Assembly: GCA_013397435.1 (NCBI GenBank)
Contig: VZRG01000370.1
Coordinates: forward strand, 268,793 to 332,792
DNA from: Erythrocercus mccallii
Lineage: Eukaryota; Chordata; Aves; Passeriformes; Dicruridae
Reading direction: 5' to 3'
Length of the DNA: 64,000 bases
Under the pieces are notes generated by a model. It did no database searches. It saw only the letters and a list, made by a program, of their open reading frames with translations, and was not told the origin of the DNA. Within the stretch, counting starts at the first letter, position 1. Every line of letters begins with the position of its first letter. Positions 12,409 through 25,042 of the stretch are shown piece after piece. The position numbers were made by a program, and so were the translations under genes.

Positions 12409-14501
12409 CATTAAAAAGCACTGTCTGAAGAAACAAGGAATGGAAAGAAGGTGGAGTTACAGAGTAGTGAGAATCTGTTTTAGATGATCTTCCTCCTGAA
12501 GTGCCCAGAGAGTGCAGGTTCATGTCCAGGACCTCCCAGTTCCTCCTTATTTTCATTTAAAACCATCTGCACTGCCAAAACCCTGAAAAAAACACTCTGG
12601 TGTAAATCCTTCCCCTTGTCCACAGTGAGAGCTAGGGGTATGCCCAAAGTTAATTTTACCTTTATAAGGGTTTTGAAAGCTAAAATAAGCAACTAAATCT
12701 CAAAGAATTAAATTCTTGCTCAAATAATTCCCATTAACTCTCATAACTCCTCACCTTGCCCTGGTGATATTCCAGACAGGCCAGGAGACTCTGGAATTAC
12801 AGAGCACTGCTGTGCCTGTACAGCTGCAGCAGTTTACTTGCCTTTTTATTTGACACCATCATCTATTGTCATGATTTCTTTAAATTCCCAAATCCTAAGA
12901 ATGATCAAAAACTCCCCTGGACCAAGGAGATAATAGTTTTCTCAGGGAGCTTTTTTTCCTTCCCAGAAAGGTTTATCTGTTAAGTGTTTGTGGGAAACAA
13001 TTCATCTTCTTCTGTTTATGAATATTTCCAAGACATGGCAGTTGATTAGCCCTGGAGGTGGTATTTCTCTAGGAGGCATCATTGCTTTTCTGGTTGCAGA
13101 CAGAGATGGAAAGGTCTGAAATCCCAACAAACAGAATTGTAGCATTTTACCCATCTTTTGTGCCTTCCCTCACCTCATGGCAACACTTCTGGGGCAGACA
13201 TTCACTCCTGTGGGTTTTTTTTTTTTGGTTTTTTTTTTTTTTGGTTTGTTTTTTTTTTTTTTTTCACAAAATGGGATCCTGTTTGAGCTTGGTTCCCTGG
13301 ATTGACTGTGATGCACATAGCAATGCCTAAACCAAAAACTCTCCACACCTCTTCCCTCAGAACTTTCTTGAGAATAAAACTAATTTATTACAGAAACACA
13401 AACCTGTGCTTTTTGAAAGAAAGAGAAAATATCACACACCATTCAAATTGGCACAAGACCAGCTATGCCCAGGACAATTCATCTTTCCCTTTGGAGCTGA
13501 TTTTCCAAGCATGCTCTGCTCTAATGACAGATTTCATTTTCCACACCCCAATCCACCTGTTCTTCTCCTGGATTGTTTAGGTCAGGGTTACTACCTGTAT
13601 GCGTGACTTATTCTGGTTTTACATGCACATGAAGGTGAAAGAGCCAGTGCCTCTGCTTCAACAGGGCTTGCAGGACTCCTTGGTTAATTGTTTCTCCAAG
13701 ATAATGGGAGAAGTTCTCATTTTTGGAAGTGTCACAGAAATTCCTGCCACTCTGTTCCTGTCTCTGTGCCAACCACTTAGGGAAGGACGGAGCTATTTTT
13801 CCCTGAACTTTCAATTGTCCAGCAGAACTAGAAAGCTTCAGCCTCTTGAAACCCCTCTGCTGGACCTCACAAATAATGATAAAATGCTCTGCTTGTTGTC
13901 TTGGCCATGTCAAACTTCTCCTCAGACAACCAGAAAATTCATCTTTCCTGTTAATCTTCCTGACTTTGTTGCCAGAGTCATGGGTGATGGTCTGCTCATC
14001 CTGAGAAAATGTTATCCAAGTCAATATTTAGACAGAATAAGCCTTAATCACAACATAGTTATGCTTCATTAAAGAGGTTTTCCATTTGCTTCATTGAGAA
14101 AATAATGCAGGATGTATCAGAAGCAAACAACTGGGGTAGATTTCCTATTCATGCAACATTTTCTTTCTTGCACAGAAATAAAGGACTAATTGCTTGTGCA
14201 GAAGCCTTTCTTTTCTTCCTTCAGAGGAGTCAGAGACAATTTTCCTTGCCCTCACCAGTGTAGATCTCTTGCTGGGTGATGCCCAACTCCTCCCAGTGCT
14301 GCTGCTTAGGCCCAGAAAGACTCAGACTGCTCTCCTCTTAAGCATCCCTTTAGGTGCCACCCAAAACCACTGCTCAGCTCTGCAGACCATTCTGAACAAT
14401 CTGCTTTTAGGAGTGGTCCCAACCTTGGTGGACTCGCAGGAACGTAACTCTGGCTGTCTGTCAGCCCCATCCCACCTTCCGAGGGGAAACACCCAGGGAA
14501 G
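12409..14501. other. Unique sequence with a T/G low-complexity tract
   Basis: It holds a poly-T tract with GG interruptions at about 13215-13264. Overlapping frames of 157 codons (+, 13599-14072) and 138 codons (-, 13608-14024) occupy the same bases and are treated as chance. No gene recognised. Confidence 0.4.
13215..13264. repeat. Poly-T/TTTGG low-complexity tract
   Basis: Runs of 11-18 T separated by GG or GGTTTG. It is a likely length-variable tract and a frequent assembly-error site. Confidence 0.8.
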
Positions 14502-14672
14502 AGTCTCAGAATCATTTAGGTTGGAAAAGACCTCCAAGATCACTGAGTCCAGCCTTTGGCTGATCGCCACCTTGCCAACTCAACCACAGCCCTGAGTGCC
14601 ACGTCCAGTTGTTCCTTGAACACCTCCAGGGATTGTGACTCCAGCCTGGGCAGCCCCTTCCAGTGCAGAGAG
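14502..14672 (-). mobile_element. CR1 LINE 3'-end fragment
   Basis: Antisense tail CTCAGAATCATTTAGGTTGG, then AAAGACCTCCAAGATCACTG, a CAACCACAGCCCTGAGTGCC block and CCTCCAGGGATTGTGACTCC, ending near CCCCTTCCAGTGC. It is the same subfamily type as the 2398 and 20219 copies. Confidence 0.92.
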
Positions 14673-14859
14673 ACCAACAGGGGAAGGTTGCAGGTGAGCT
14701 GGTGGTGAAGGGAGGCCAAGCACTTGAAGGCTGTTCTCTTCTCCAGGGCATGGGAGGGCAGAGGCTTTTTCCTGCAGCGCTTAGAAAAATAATTAAAAAA
14801 AAAATCTTTCATCTCTTTCCTGAGAGAAGGCCAATGCTGAGCCTAGCAGATTATTCAAT

Positions 14860-15310
14860 AACATCCCATAAAAATATTAAACTCCTATATTGGAACCAAA
14901 TTAACATTGTATTTCATGATGTGAACAAAGGTGCCCAAGTCGATTTCGTCTCTCTCTCCCTCGTTTTTCAAATTTAATATCACACAGAAGAGAGAAATGA
15001 AATCTGTATTTAAATGGCTGTGGAACATTGTGCATTTAAAGTGCACAGCAAGTCACTCCCTAAAGCACTCCATATGATATGTAAATCTTTTGATCTTTCA
15101 CAAAATGCATGATTTCCATAAAGAATAATGAGTGCTAGCTTGGGAAGTACAATATTGACTGTCACTGTACTGCACTTAGCCACAATTATTATTTGCATGG
15201 CTTTTGCAACATAACTGGAGGGGAGAGTCCTGTGAATATTTTTAATGCATTCTAATAGCTACTAAAAGAGATTTTATTTTATAATAGATGCATTCTTTCT
15301 TTTGGGTCTA
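14860..15310. promoter_or_regulatory. Candidate conserved noncoding block with octamer site
   Basis: AT-rich, repeat-free sequence with a perfect octamer motif ATTTGCAT at 15191-15198, a palindromic patch at 15036-15046 (GCATTTAAAGTGC region), ATATGTAAATC, and several TAAT cores. The texture resembles developmental enhancers. Motifs are seen directly; function is inferred. Confidence 0.3.
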
Positions 15311-18300
15311 CAAGCTTCTTCTTTTTTTCAATTTATTCATTACCTTTTTTTTTTCTTTTTTTTTTTTTCTCTTTATAAGTGATCATCTATGGGCAAAGGC
15401 AGAGGAGCACATGAGTCCTGAGAAAAGAGACAATTGACATCCTGCCCTGCCATGAGCTGCAGGAAAGCAGGGGAATCAACAATAACATTTATTTATTCTT
15501 GAAGCCAATGGGTAAAGTTTAACTTGAGAAAGGATCTCAGGTGTGGTCTGTGTGAGACAGCTTGAAGTGCCTGTCACCCTTTGAGGCATTTCTAGATATT
15601 CTGCAGGGTGTAAATGCATGGAGATCCCATGGGATCAGTTTGTCAGTGACCAGTGGGCTCAGTGGAGCCTTTGGCATCAATCCAGCATTTTTCCTCTGGC
15701 TTTCCACACGGCAAGGGCTAAAATGCCCTGGCCCAGTGGCAGCTGTGCTTATTTCCAGTGCTGCTGATGGGGAGGGAGAAGCTGAGCCACAGCAATCTGC
15801 GTGCTGAGCTTTTCCCATCTATTTTTCCCAGCTCCCTGGAGATGCATCAGCCCAGACACCTCTTGGAGGTGGGGAGCTGGATCTTGTCTAGCAGAGGAAG
15901 AGAATTCTCCCAGCTTCCTCAGGGATCCCAACATCCTGATTGTTCACTCAGGAGATGGGAAGACTGCAAGCTCACGATGCAGAAAGGAGAGGGAGGGATA
16001 AGGCCTATCACAAACACTACATTAAATAATGGAAAATTTAAGAATTATTGCATCTCTACTTTGTTGTTCCCTTCCTGAAGGTTTTGCCATCTCTCTGAAG
16101 GTCTGTTCCAAGTTGCTCAACGCATTTTTTACTTGCAAAACAGCAAAGCTGAGAAGCTACAGAGCAAGGCTAGGTTTGGTTGAGCTGGCAGGGAGATGAT
16201 CAGGAACAGGCAGATTATTGAAGATTAAAGTTTCTCATAATAAAGGAGTGATGGAGGGGTCCAAAGACACTCAGTGGAGTCAAGTGCTGTTTCAGGACCG
16301 ACTCCTCAGGCAGCAAAGACTCCTGCTGCTTTGCACTGATCTGGTCTCAAGGTCCAGCCAGCAAGCAGAAAGTAAAGTTTTGTCTTTGTGTCCCTCAGAG
16401 AAACTGAATTTGGCATGGTGATATTTTCTTTACAAAAGCCCTTTGAGGGCCAGGGAAGAAATTGTTGTAATAATGGTGTAGCTGAACAGTGATAGAGGTG
16501 AACTGAGCTGGACTGAACTGAGAAGTTGGTCTTCTGATTTGAAGCAGACTTCAGGAGACCAAGATGGTTACAGACACTTTCTGAGCTCACTGCAGAGTCA
16601 AAGCCCATTTTCGTCCAAAATAGGATTTGTGAAATTTTTTTCCAATGTATTTCAGCTTCATCCCAAAGTAGAAAGAATTTAGAACTTGAAAAATTAGTTC
16701 TGTCCATGGCAAGGAGGCAATAAAATCCCTTTGTTTGTTTGACTACTTGGTTCAAACCGTGACATGTCATGGAGAGGCACCATTCCCATTTTTTCATTGC
16801 TCTCATCCTTGAAGATTTAATTCCTGCTCAGCACTGATCATTCAGCTCCTCTTTAAAGGACTAAAAATGCAGAGGAGGACTTAGATCTTGTGAGCTGAGA
16901 TAATTCTCTCAGGTTTATTTCCTGGTGTTAGTTTATTATTATGTATTAAATGCCATTTATTGCCCTACCTTTTCTGGAACAATTTTTATTTTCCCACCTT
17001 GGAAACATTGCTCCATGCACAAGCCCATCTTTATGGGTAAGAAAAAGGCAAAAAAAAAAAAAAAAAGTTTGAATGGCTGCATTGTTGTGTGTAGCACAAG
17101 AACCCGATTGTTGATCTTAAGGCTTTCTTTTTTTAATTCTGGACCAATAGGATAATTTCAAATAATAAATGATTCCCCTGTGAAAACCTTTGTCAGAAAT
17201 GAGCTGCACCAGCTCCCCAAAATCTCCTGAACTTGTTTACCTGGTAAGACTTGTAGTAATTTTCCATAACATCCTGCCATTTATTATGCTCTGGAAAGGC
17301 ACTATAGTGATTTCAAGAGGAGAAAACCAAGAAAGATTATTCATTTCACATCCTCATGCAATTCTTTTGTAGGTGGCTTTCAACAAAGGGTGATATTGGA
17401 TTACATTCATTTTGGTTCTTAATAAACTAGTAAATCTCCCATTGTTCTATGTTGTCCAATTATAAAAGCAATGAATATGAGACTAAGCACTTCAAGATAA
17501 CCATAGCTTTAAAGATAGACAAAAAGCTTTATAGATTAGGATCAGAATAAAACTGCCATTTTGGTAGCGTTTTGATGAATAATATTTCGTGAATTAAAGC
17601 GTTCTCTCTTAGGAACGTCAATAAGTTACTCCTTAAGTAGGAACTGCAGATCTCAGGAAGAGTTTCTCACTATCTGGGATACTGAAAAGGGAAGGAAGTA
17701 AATCCATCCTAGAAGTCATTTCCTTGCTGTCTGAAAGGGTGATTATGAAGGGTTTTTCCTGAGGTCTGTTTCCATGTAGGAACCATCTGTTGGAATTTTC
17801 TTGAGCCATTTCTGTTGCCTTCCCATTTTGGTTGTGTTGTCTTTTCAAGCGTGCTTCTTAGCTACAGTGTATTTCAAGAACTGAATCTTCAGTACTTTCT
17901 GATGGCTTAATTGGCAATAAAAACCAGCATTTTGAAGTCAGGATTTGCTTGTTTTGCTTGGTCCAAAGCAAAGATTTCCAAAGTTGTCCAAGGACTGCTT
18001 CTGCAAGGTCTCTGGAGGTAGTGAAGAACAACACTGGCAAGTGGTTTAAACACACTGGGCAGGGGCTGGGCCACTGCAGTAAAATTCTGAGCACTGAAAG
18101 TTGTGAAATAGAAGAGTTGCAAATCACAGCCTTAAATATCACAGAGTGCTCTGTGGGCTTGTGAACTGGGATCATTGCCTTGCTCGACTCCGTAGGAATT
18201 CATGAGACATTTACAAAAAGATTTATTAATCTATTAATTGCCAACAGATTCTTTGTCAGCAAATCCTTAATGGAAAGCAGAGCCCTCCACCCTTTTAATC

Positions 18301-20218
18301 CTCATAATCCTACCTTGCAAGCATCTTACCAAAATTTCACATGGACTGGCTTAATATTGTAAAATTGTCCCTTGGCAGAGAAGAAGCAGTGAGGTACGGC
18401 TCTCTCCAGTGGTTACCCAGGACAAATGTCCCACCCAGGTGCTCATCCCAGCTCTCAGTTAAACCACAGTGTAAAAGGAATGTGCACCACAGGTGTCAGC
18501 TTGGCAGAGAGGAAAATACTTCATGAGGAGATGGAGAAAGAGGCATGTGGACAGATGTGGGCATGTTTGGATGCCTGAGCCCAAGCATCAAACATCTGTC
18601 CTGTCATTTTGAAGGTCCAGCAGCCAAATCACCCCTTGGCTTGGGCTAGGATGAATTTTTGCATCAGGAAACTGCTGCAGCCCCAAAGAAAGCCTGGAAT
18701 TCCTGTTTCAAGCGGGCTGGGAGGGGTGCCGTGCTTGGCACACCTGGCAGCAGCATCAGTGGCACAGCTCAGGGGGGAAAATGAAGGGTAGATGAGAAGA
18801 TGCTTCCATGCTGTCAGTACTTTCCTCATAACCCTCTCACTGCTTCCCAGGATTTCAAGCACCTCCATCTCTTCCCAAATGGCTCATCCATTTGAGAGTG
18901 AGCTTCTGGGAAATAATAATTCCTTTGCTCAGGATTGTCAGTCACATCGTGGGACTGTGCCTGGAACAGCAATCACAGTCTTTGATCACTTCTGCTGAAA
19001 CAACCTGTTGTCTTTTATAATAACATTTCCATTGGGAATATTCAGATGCTGAGGCTAAAAAGAACCATTTCACAGCACACACACAACTACACACGCAGTG
19101 ACTTTGCATTTTTATCTTTTTGATTTTCCAGTGGGTGTATTTGCCTGGGTTTTTTTTCTGACCACATCCATCTGCTTCCTAGTTCTTACAAAAGCTAGTT
19201 TACATGCAATAATTGCCATTAAAATGTGAAGAGAAAGCTCGTTGCACAAATGCATTGTTTTGCTCCTTTTAAAGCACACAGAAGCCACAAAACTAGATGT
19301 AGCTGACTGATGGATGGGTTTATTTAATTATTACTTTCAGATAAAATGTTCTCTATCTTGCCCATAGCAGGTGCAGCCTGTGACGTGGCATTTGCTCTGG
19401 TAATTATGCAGTTTTTTTGTAAATAGCAGAACAAGTCAGGATGAAAGATAGCACTGCCCTCAGGTTGTGGGGACTGATTCAGCTTTCTCTTTACCCAATT
19501 TCAAGCGATACATTGAAATGATAAGGTGGCTTTGATTCCTGTTGCACCTCCCACCCCACTCCTGCAACATGAAACTGAGGGAGGGAGAGAGAGGGACAGG
19601 GGCTGGAGGATGAATATGTGGAAGGGGCATTTTCTGAGGGATCCTGTTGTTGCAGTGAGTAATAAAGCTGGTTTGGGGTACCCTGCACTGCAATGCAGCA
19701 TTAAATAACACTGGGATGTGCAATAAACAAGAATTAAAGTGGGTTTTTTGCAGGTGAGGCACTGCAGCTCAGCACTTCCAGCCATGTGCCCACAGCCCTC
19801 ATGCCCAAGTCTCCCCCAGTATTCTCCATCCTGTGCCTCATCCTGCTCCTCTTGTGTGTTTGAAGGAGCCTCTTCTCAGAGTTCAGGCTGTTCTTCAGCA
19901 TCCCCACCCCATCTTTATTTCCCTAAGTCAGGGATAAATATCAGGGGTAGTGCAGGTGGGTGGAAATTCTTCCCTAAGGGAATGAAGATGAACAAGGAAT
20001 GCCAGGACAAACATCCCCCAGGCACCAGGAGATCCTTCCACAGAGAAATGGGATCTCTAAACTGTTCCCTGAACTTCTCCCTCCTGCTGAAGAAGGATGG
20101 GTTTAGTTTGACTAGGGGGGATCAGTAGGTAAAGTCTTTTCCTGCAACCTACTCAGAGCAGAGCCTGCAGCAGTGTTGGGTTTGCAGGGCTCCCGATGGT
20201 CTGAGTGGTGGGAGGCTG
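15311..20218. other. Unique noncoding sequence, 4.9 kb
   Basis: No gene or repeat family recognised. It contains T-rich tracts at about 15345-15371 and an A-run at 17049-17066. The 166-codon frame at 16306-16806 (-) has no recognisable domain. There is an acidic, purine-rich patch near 19575-19605. This is the longest repeat-poor stretch of the window. Confidence 0.4.
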
Positions 20219-20390
20219 CAGAATCACAGAATCACGGAGTGATTTTTGTTGGAAAATACATCAAAGATCAGCAAGTCCAGTCTTTAACCCAGCACTGCCA
20301 AGCCCACTGCTAACCCTTGTCCCTGAGTTGTACAAAACCTCCAGGCAGCATGTCTAAACTCGGGTGACTAAAAACTTCCATTAGGGACAA
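20219..20390 (-). mobile_element. CR1 LINE 3'-end fragment (decayed)
   Basis: Antisense tail AGAATCACAGAATCACGGAG, then TTGTTGGAAAATACATC, and CCAGCACTGCCAAGCCCACT, followed by CCTTGTCCCTGAG. Divergence rises towards the right end, so that boundary is approximate. Confidence 0.88.
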
Positions 20391-22047
20391 TATTTCCAAA
20401 GCCAGGTAAGGACCTTGTGGGCTTCTTTGAATTAATCACTTTAGTCCCTTCGAAGTGGCTCAGCTGGGGTGCCCAGCACCACTCACCACCCTTGGCAGAT
20501 CCTGGATCCAAAGCCACATTTGGGAGATTGGATATCTTAGCATCTCCACTCTCATCTCGTGCTGCTGAGAGCTGCCTGGTGCTTTATCAGATGCACTGAT
20601 GTACTTGCAATTCACCCTGAAATCAATAGGTATTGATGGGGTTTGGAGGCTGCAGGAGACAAAGTCCTGCTGCTGATGGCAGTGTCTCCATAACAGCTTC
20701 TGGAACAGGCACCCTTAGGAAATGTTGGCTCCTCTGCTCTCCGTCGAGTGTGCAACGAAACGGGAACAAACCCCACAATGAAAATATATGTTGAGTTTAT
20801 ATAAAAGCCCAGCTGAGCAGTATAATGCTTCAATGGAAAGTGCACAGTATGTATATGAATGAAAATCAGTTGATTGTTACCGTGTGTCTATCAAAAATTA
20901 AAATAAAGTCATTCACAAATCGCAATGTTTTATGGAGGGGAGGAATTTGGTTCTTTTAATTAGGATTAAAAATATTATCTACTTAAAACGTGTCCATGCA
21001 TATAGTTCTGGTACAGCCTATGGCAACACCTATGATTTAAAAATAAAACTGTTTTTTTCCAAGAAGGAAGTAATTTTGAGTGATAACTAATTTAGATAGT
21101 GCTAATTATATTGGTTGGAACTTGCAAGGGAGTCAATGGATAAAAAGTTGATTAAAGCAAAGTTATAAAACAACAATAAAAAACTCTAACTCTGTACTTT
21201 AACATGTTCTGAATATTTTAATGTTTGTTCCTGCCATTCACTGGAAAGTGAATGTTTCTGTATACCTGACTGAAACGAAATGAGAGGAAAAAAGTGAGAA
21301 CTTCTCAGTAAGTTTAAGAGCAGTGAGTGTGTTCTACACCCTGAAATACCCTTAACCCAGCTGATCTTTTGATTTTCTGTGTTTTGAACCTCTGGTCAGT
21401 GTTTGCCAGGCTGAGACAAGCAAGGAGTAGCTGAGAGGATTCCTGAATGCTTCTCTCTCTCTCAAACTTGCAGGACATTGCCTGGGGTTGCTCACTGTAG
21501 ATCCTTCCAAGTGCATTCCATGTCTTGTGATCTGATATAAACACAGCTGGACCCAGCAGTCAATTAATTTCTTCTGGAAGTACTTTCCCAGCTTGGATCC
21601 AAAAATGGATCATGTCTACTTCCAGCTGTTTCACCCTTGGTTTTACATCTGCAGGGAAGCCTTGCAGGCTTGCTGGTTCACAGCTGGATGTGTATTCTCT
21701 AATTTAGGAGTGGACAGATCCATTCATGGCTTTGTGGCCATGAGAAGAATTCAAGACTCTTCTTCCAGGCTAAAATTCCATATTTCTCTATCTTTAAGTT
21801 CTTCTGCTGGAAAACTGAAATAACTGACTAAAACAGTGACCAAAAAGTGACCAAAGCCCAAACTCCCTTCAGAGGATGGAGAAAGACAAAAAAAGAATGA
21901 GCTGTGGTTGTTTCTAGTTGTATAATATTTCTGTTGATCACCTCACTTTGTTTCTCAATCCATGTGTTCCCTGCCCTCCCAGCTGAATAATTTGCACAAG
22001 ATCATGAGGTTAGTGAGATTTCCTGAGAAACCAGCAAGAGCTGTAAA
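20391..22047. other. Unique noncoding sequence, partly AT-rich
   Basis: The 20830-21210 part is AT-rich and repeat-free with TTAATTAGG and ATGATTTAAAAATAAA-type cores. It may be a conserved element, but the evidence is compositional only. No gene recognised. Confidence 0.35.
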
Positions 22048-22298
22048 GAGAATCACAGAAATGGTTTGGGTTGGAAAGGATCTTAAAGACCACCCAGCTC
22101 CACCCCCTGCCATGGCAGGGACGCCTTCCACTCGCCCAGGTTGCTCCAAGCCCTGTCCAGCCTGGCCTTGGACACTTCCAGGGATCCAGGGGCAGCCACA
22201 GCTTCTCTGGGCACCCTGTGCCAGGGCCTCACCACCCTCACAGGGAAGAATTTCTTCCCAATATCCCAACAATACCCATTCAACTCTGTCCTACACAG
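22048..22298 (-). mobile_element. CR1 LINE 3'-end fragment
   Basis: A well-preserved antisense copy: AGAATCACAGAAATGGTTTG, CCCTGCCATGGCAGGG, GATCCAGGGGCAGCCACAGC, CACCCTCACAGGGAAGAATT. It is near-complementary to the + copy at 23166, forming an inverted pair about 0.87 kb apart. Confidence 0.95.
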
Positions 22299-23165
22299 AA
22301 AATCATTACTGTGTACACTGAAGTCTGTGTGTGCCTAATGACTTTGTGTGTAACGCAATATTCTGATTGGGAACTGATGATTTAATTTTATCTTTCTGCT
22401 TCAAACTCATCATTATAGTTTTATAGTTATAGTTGTTATTACTTTTTAATAGGGGCGATACTTTATTTTAACATCTATCTGCCTAATGAACAATCCAGTG
22501 CACCCCATGAGCACTTGAGAATGATGAAATTTTCAGAACAAGGGATAGATGTTAAAAGAAGGGGAAGAAGAAAGAAATAGAGATATTTAATGTACATAAC
22601 TTAGGCTGCAAGCAGCCTGGCATAAGTTATCCTTTAATAAAGCTGTAAGAATAATTAATTTTTCAGTTCAGTGGTCAAACTGAAAAAACTGTGAGGGAGG
22701 AAGGAGGTGAATAGAGAGGGAAGGAACAAGGAGACGTGTTTGGGTCAACCTTAAGTAACAATTTCTCATTTTCTCTCACTGAAGCAAAACAAACACTTGT
22801 ATTATCTGTTCCTTTGATAAATGGCCCTATCTGGGTTCCTGAATAAAACCTTCCTTCTAGAAGCAAGGCCTGAAGGTCCTGCCTAGGTGGTAGTGACACA
22901 GGACATCTTTATTTTTCTGGAAATTCTCCTTTACCTTTCCTTTCCCAGCAGAGCTCACTCATTAAATCTGCCATGAGTGTGCAAAGACTTTTATTAACCA
23001 CATAATTTGTCAAAACCTGCTGCTCAGCTTCAGTTTGCATCGTGTTCCAACAGTTCTCCAAGTGTGGACCCTGTAAGACATTTTCTGCTGGGAGCAAGAC
23101 CCCTGCTTTTAAAGCTATTAAGTGTAAATTTACTTCTAACAGTAAGTTTACTTGTATGGCTTTAA
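22299..23165. other. Spacer between inverted CR1 copies, no gene
   Basis: AT-rich unique sequence. There is a short TTATAG-like iteration near 22420-22435. No coding or repeat signature is seen. Confidence 0.4.
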
Positions 23166-23376
23166 TTAGGAGTAAATTCTTCCCTGTGAGGGTAGGGAGG
23201 CCCTGGCACAGAAGCTGTGGCTGCCCCTGAATCCCTGGAAGTGTCCAAGGCCAGGTTGAACGGGGCTTGGAACAACCTGGAATAGTGGAAGATCTCCCTG
23301 CCCGTGGCAGGGAATGGATCTAGATGGTCTTTAAGATTCCTTCCAACCCAGATCATTTCACGATTCTAGGATTCTC
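23166..23376 (+). mobile_element. CR1 LINE 3'-end fragment
   Basis: A sense copy: AAATTCTTCCCTGTGAGGGT, GAAGCTGTGGCTGCCCCTGA, GGAAGTGTCCAAGGCCAGGT and TTCCTTCCAACCCAGATCAT, with the octameric tail ACGATTCTAGGATTCT. A short deletion has removed part of the 'GGGTGCCCAGA' block. Confidence 0.95.
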
Positions 23377-24709
23377 TTAATGAACTTTTCAGGGTTGTTC
23401 TAAAATGATCCTCCAAGCCTCCCCTCAGGGGAATACAGCCCAGGTGATGGGATTCACTATGGGTAAGTCTAGGGATGATCTCAGAAGATCTGGATTTTTC
23501 ATCATGCCTTTGCCATGAGTTGCAGAACAGGCTTTGTCCTATCATCCTCTTCTTCCCTCATGCAGGAGCCCCTTGTTTTCAACGTATACAAACAACAGAT
23601 TTCCCCCCCCACCCCCCTATCCCCTCCCCAAAAATGTATATATAGGTGTCTTGCTGATAGACTCATAAGGGTAAATTCCTTTGTGGGTAATCATCAGTGA
23701 GCCAAAAACCAGAGACATTTTAAAACATGCAAGCTAAAGAGGTTGCTAAAAGAAAAATCTTTGAAGGGGTATTATCCAATTAGCACTGATAGCTCTGCTA
23801 ATATGGCAGCAATTAAAATGTTGTTTGTGAACTAAATAGGAGAAGACCTAAATATTCTTTGGACTTACATATGAATAATGTTCTAATATCTGGTGGAATA
23901 ATTATAATGAAGCTGTAAGTATTCTCTCACGAGTTGTTTACTGAAATAGCAGTCTATTTAATCAGTAGCAATGCATTCAAGGTGACTAAATATTAAATAT
24001 GATTGGCAGCTTGCTGCTTGGACTAAAACGATTAAGTAACATGAGAAAGAAAGTGACAGGTGACTTCAGTCCCCTCGAGGAAACATGCCCCAGCCAGGAA
24101 ATGGGTTGAGACTTCTAATAATATTGGTAACAAATAAGTGCTGAAATGTTTGCTTGCAGCAGTCAGTCTGGAAAAGAATGCAAATCCTGTTAAACATCTT
24201 TTTCATCTTGGTGAGGTTGCAGTGGCAGCACTCACCACCTCTGAGGTGCTGTGCATTTCAACCACCCTGCAGAGACTCTTGGGTGGGGTGTGACAGAACC
24301 AGCAGAGCCACTCCAGCCCTTGGTGCTGAGCCAAATCCAACCATCCCTGTGGAGCCTGGTGCACCATCACTCACATCTCCCATGCTCACCCTTTCTGGGG
24401 TCTTCCCTCGTTACTTATCCCATTGCTTTGGATTCAGCTGGACAAACAGGGGTGAGAGATAAATTGCAAATGGATTCCAGGAGCCTCTGGAGGTCAGCAG
24501 GAACTGGATTTGACCCAGGCTCTCCCCTGGGATTGCTGGTCCAGCTCTGGGAAGGGAACAGAGCAAGCATGGCATTTCCAGCCCATTGTTTCACAGGGGG
24601 ATGTCAAATGTTCCTGTCTCTAAACTCTATATAAAATGAAAGCATTTGCCACTTGGGGTAACTCCATGTTCCTTTTTTTTTTAAGAGGGATGAGAAACCG
24701 GTCAGGGTC
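23377..24709. other. Unique noncoding sequence with an AT-rich block
   Basis: The 23720-24060 part is AT-rich and repeat-free, rich in AATTA and TAAT cores, and may be a conserved noncoding element. A C-run lies near 23604-23625. No gene recognised. Confidence 0.35.
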
Positions 24710-25042
24710 CTACAGGATTTCCACAGCTGCACCAAAATCTGAGTCCAGTTCTTCTATTCTTGTGTCTTCCATCACAATGCTCTCTTTTCTAGCTGGTTCT
24801 TCCAGGTTCTCACAAGCATCTCCCTCTTTTCTGGTTCTGTGGAATAGAAGTGGAACCTCGAATCCTCTGCATGGCTTGGTGTAGTCACTGCTGTTGCTCT
24901 TCCCTGCTTCTGTGCTGAAGTAGCCCAGCAAAGAAACTGGGGAGCCTGGGGCAGCTCCAAGGGCAGGAAGAGGGACTCCTTTCTCTCTCCATGTCCCTAA
25001 TGGGATCCTAAGTGTGGTAGAGACATGAGAGTCAATGCCCTT
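24710..25042 (-). other. Anonymous open frame without ATG, possible terminal exon
   Basis: On the minus strand a frame stays open for about 110 codons and ends with TAG at 24712-24710. It has no ATG start; the first TTG is at 24931. A pyrimidine-containing AG (ACCACACTTAG) on the minus strand, next to position 25009, could be a splice acceptor. The C-terminal 60 residues are rich in Glu, Arg, Lys and Asp (for example RTRKEGDACENLEE and SIVMEDTRIEELDSDFG), a more protein-like composition than most frames here. A run of about ten A lies some 25 bases past the stop on that strand, which could hint at a retrocopy tail. I recognise no family, so it may be chance or a decayed fragment. Confidence 0.15.

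Noticed and set aside
13599..14072. 157-codon frame on + with a 138-codon frame on -
   Set aside because: They overlap on opposite strands, neither has known motifs, and there is no flanking gene structure.
16306..16806. 166-codon frame on -
   Set aside because: No family signature, irregular composition and no splice context. It is within chance for this length of sequence.
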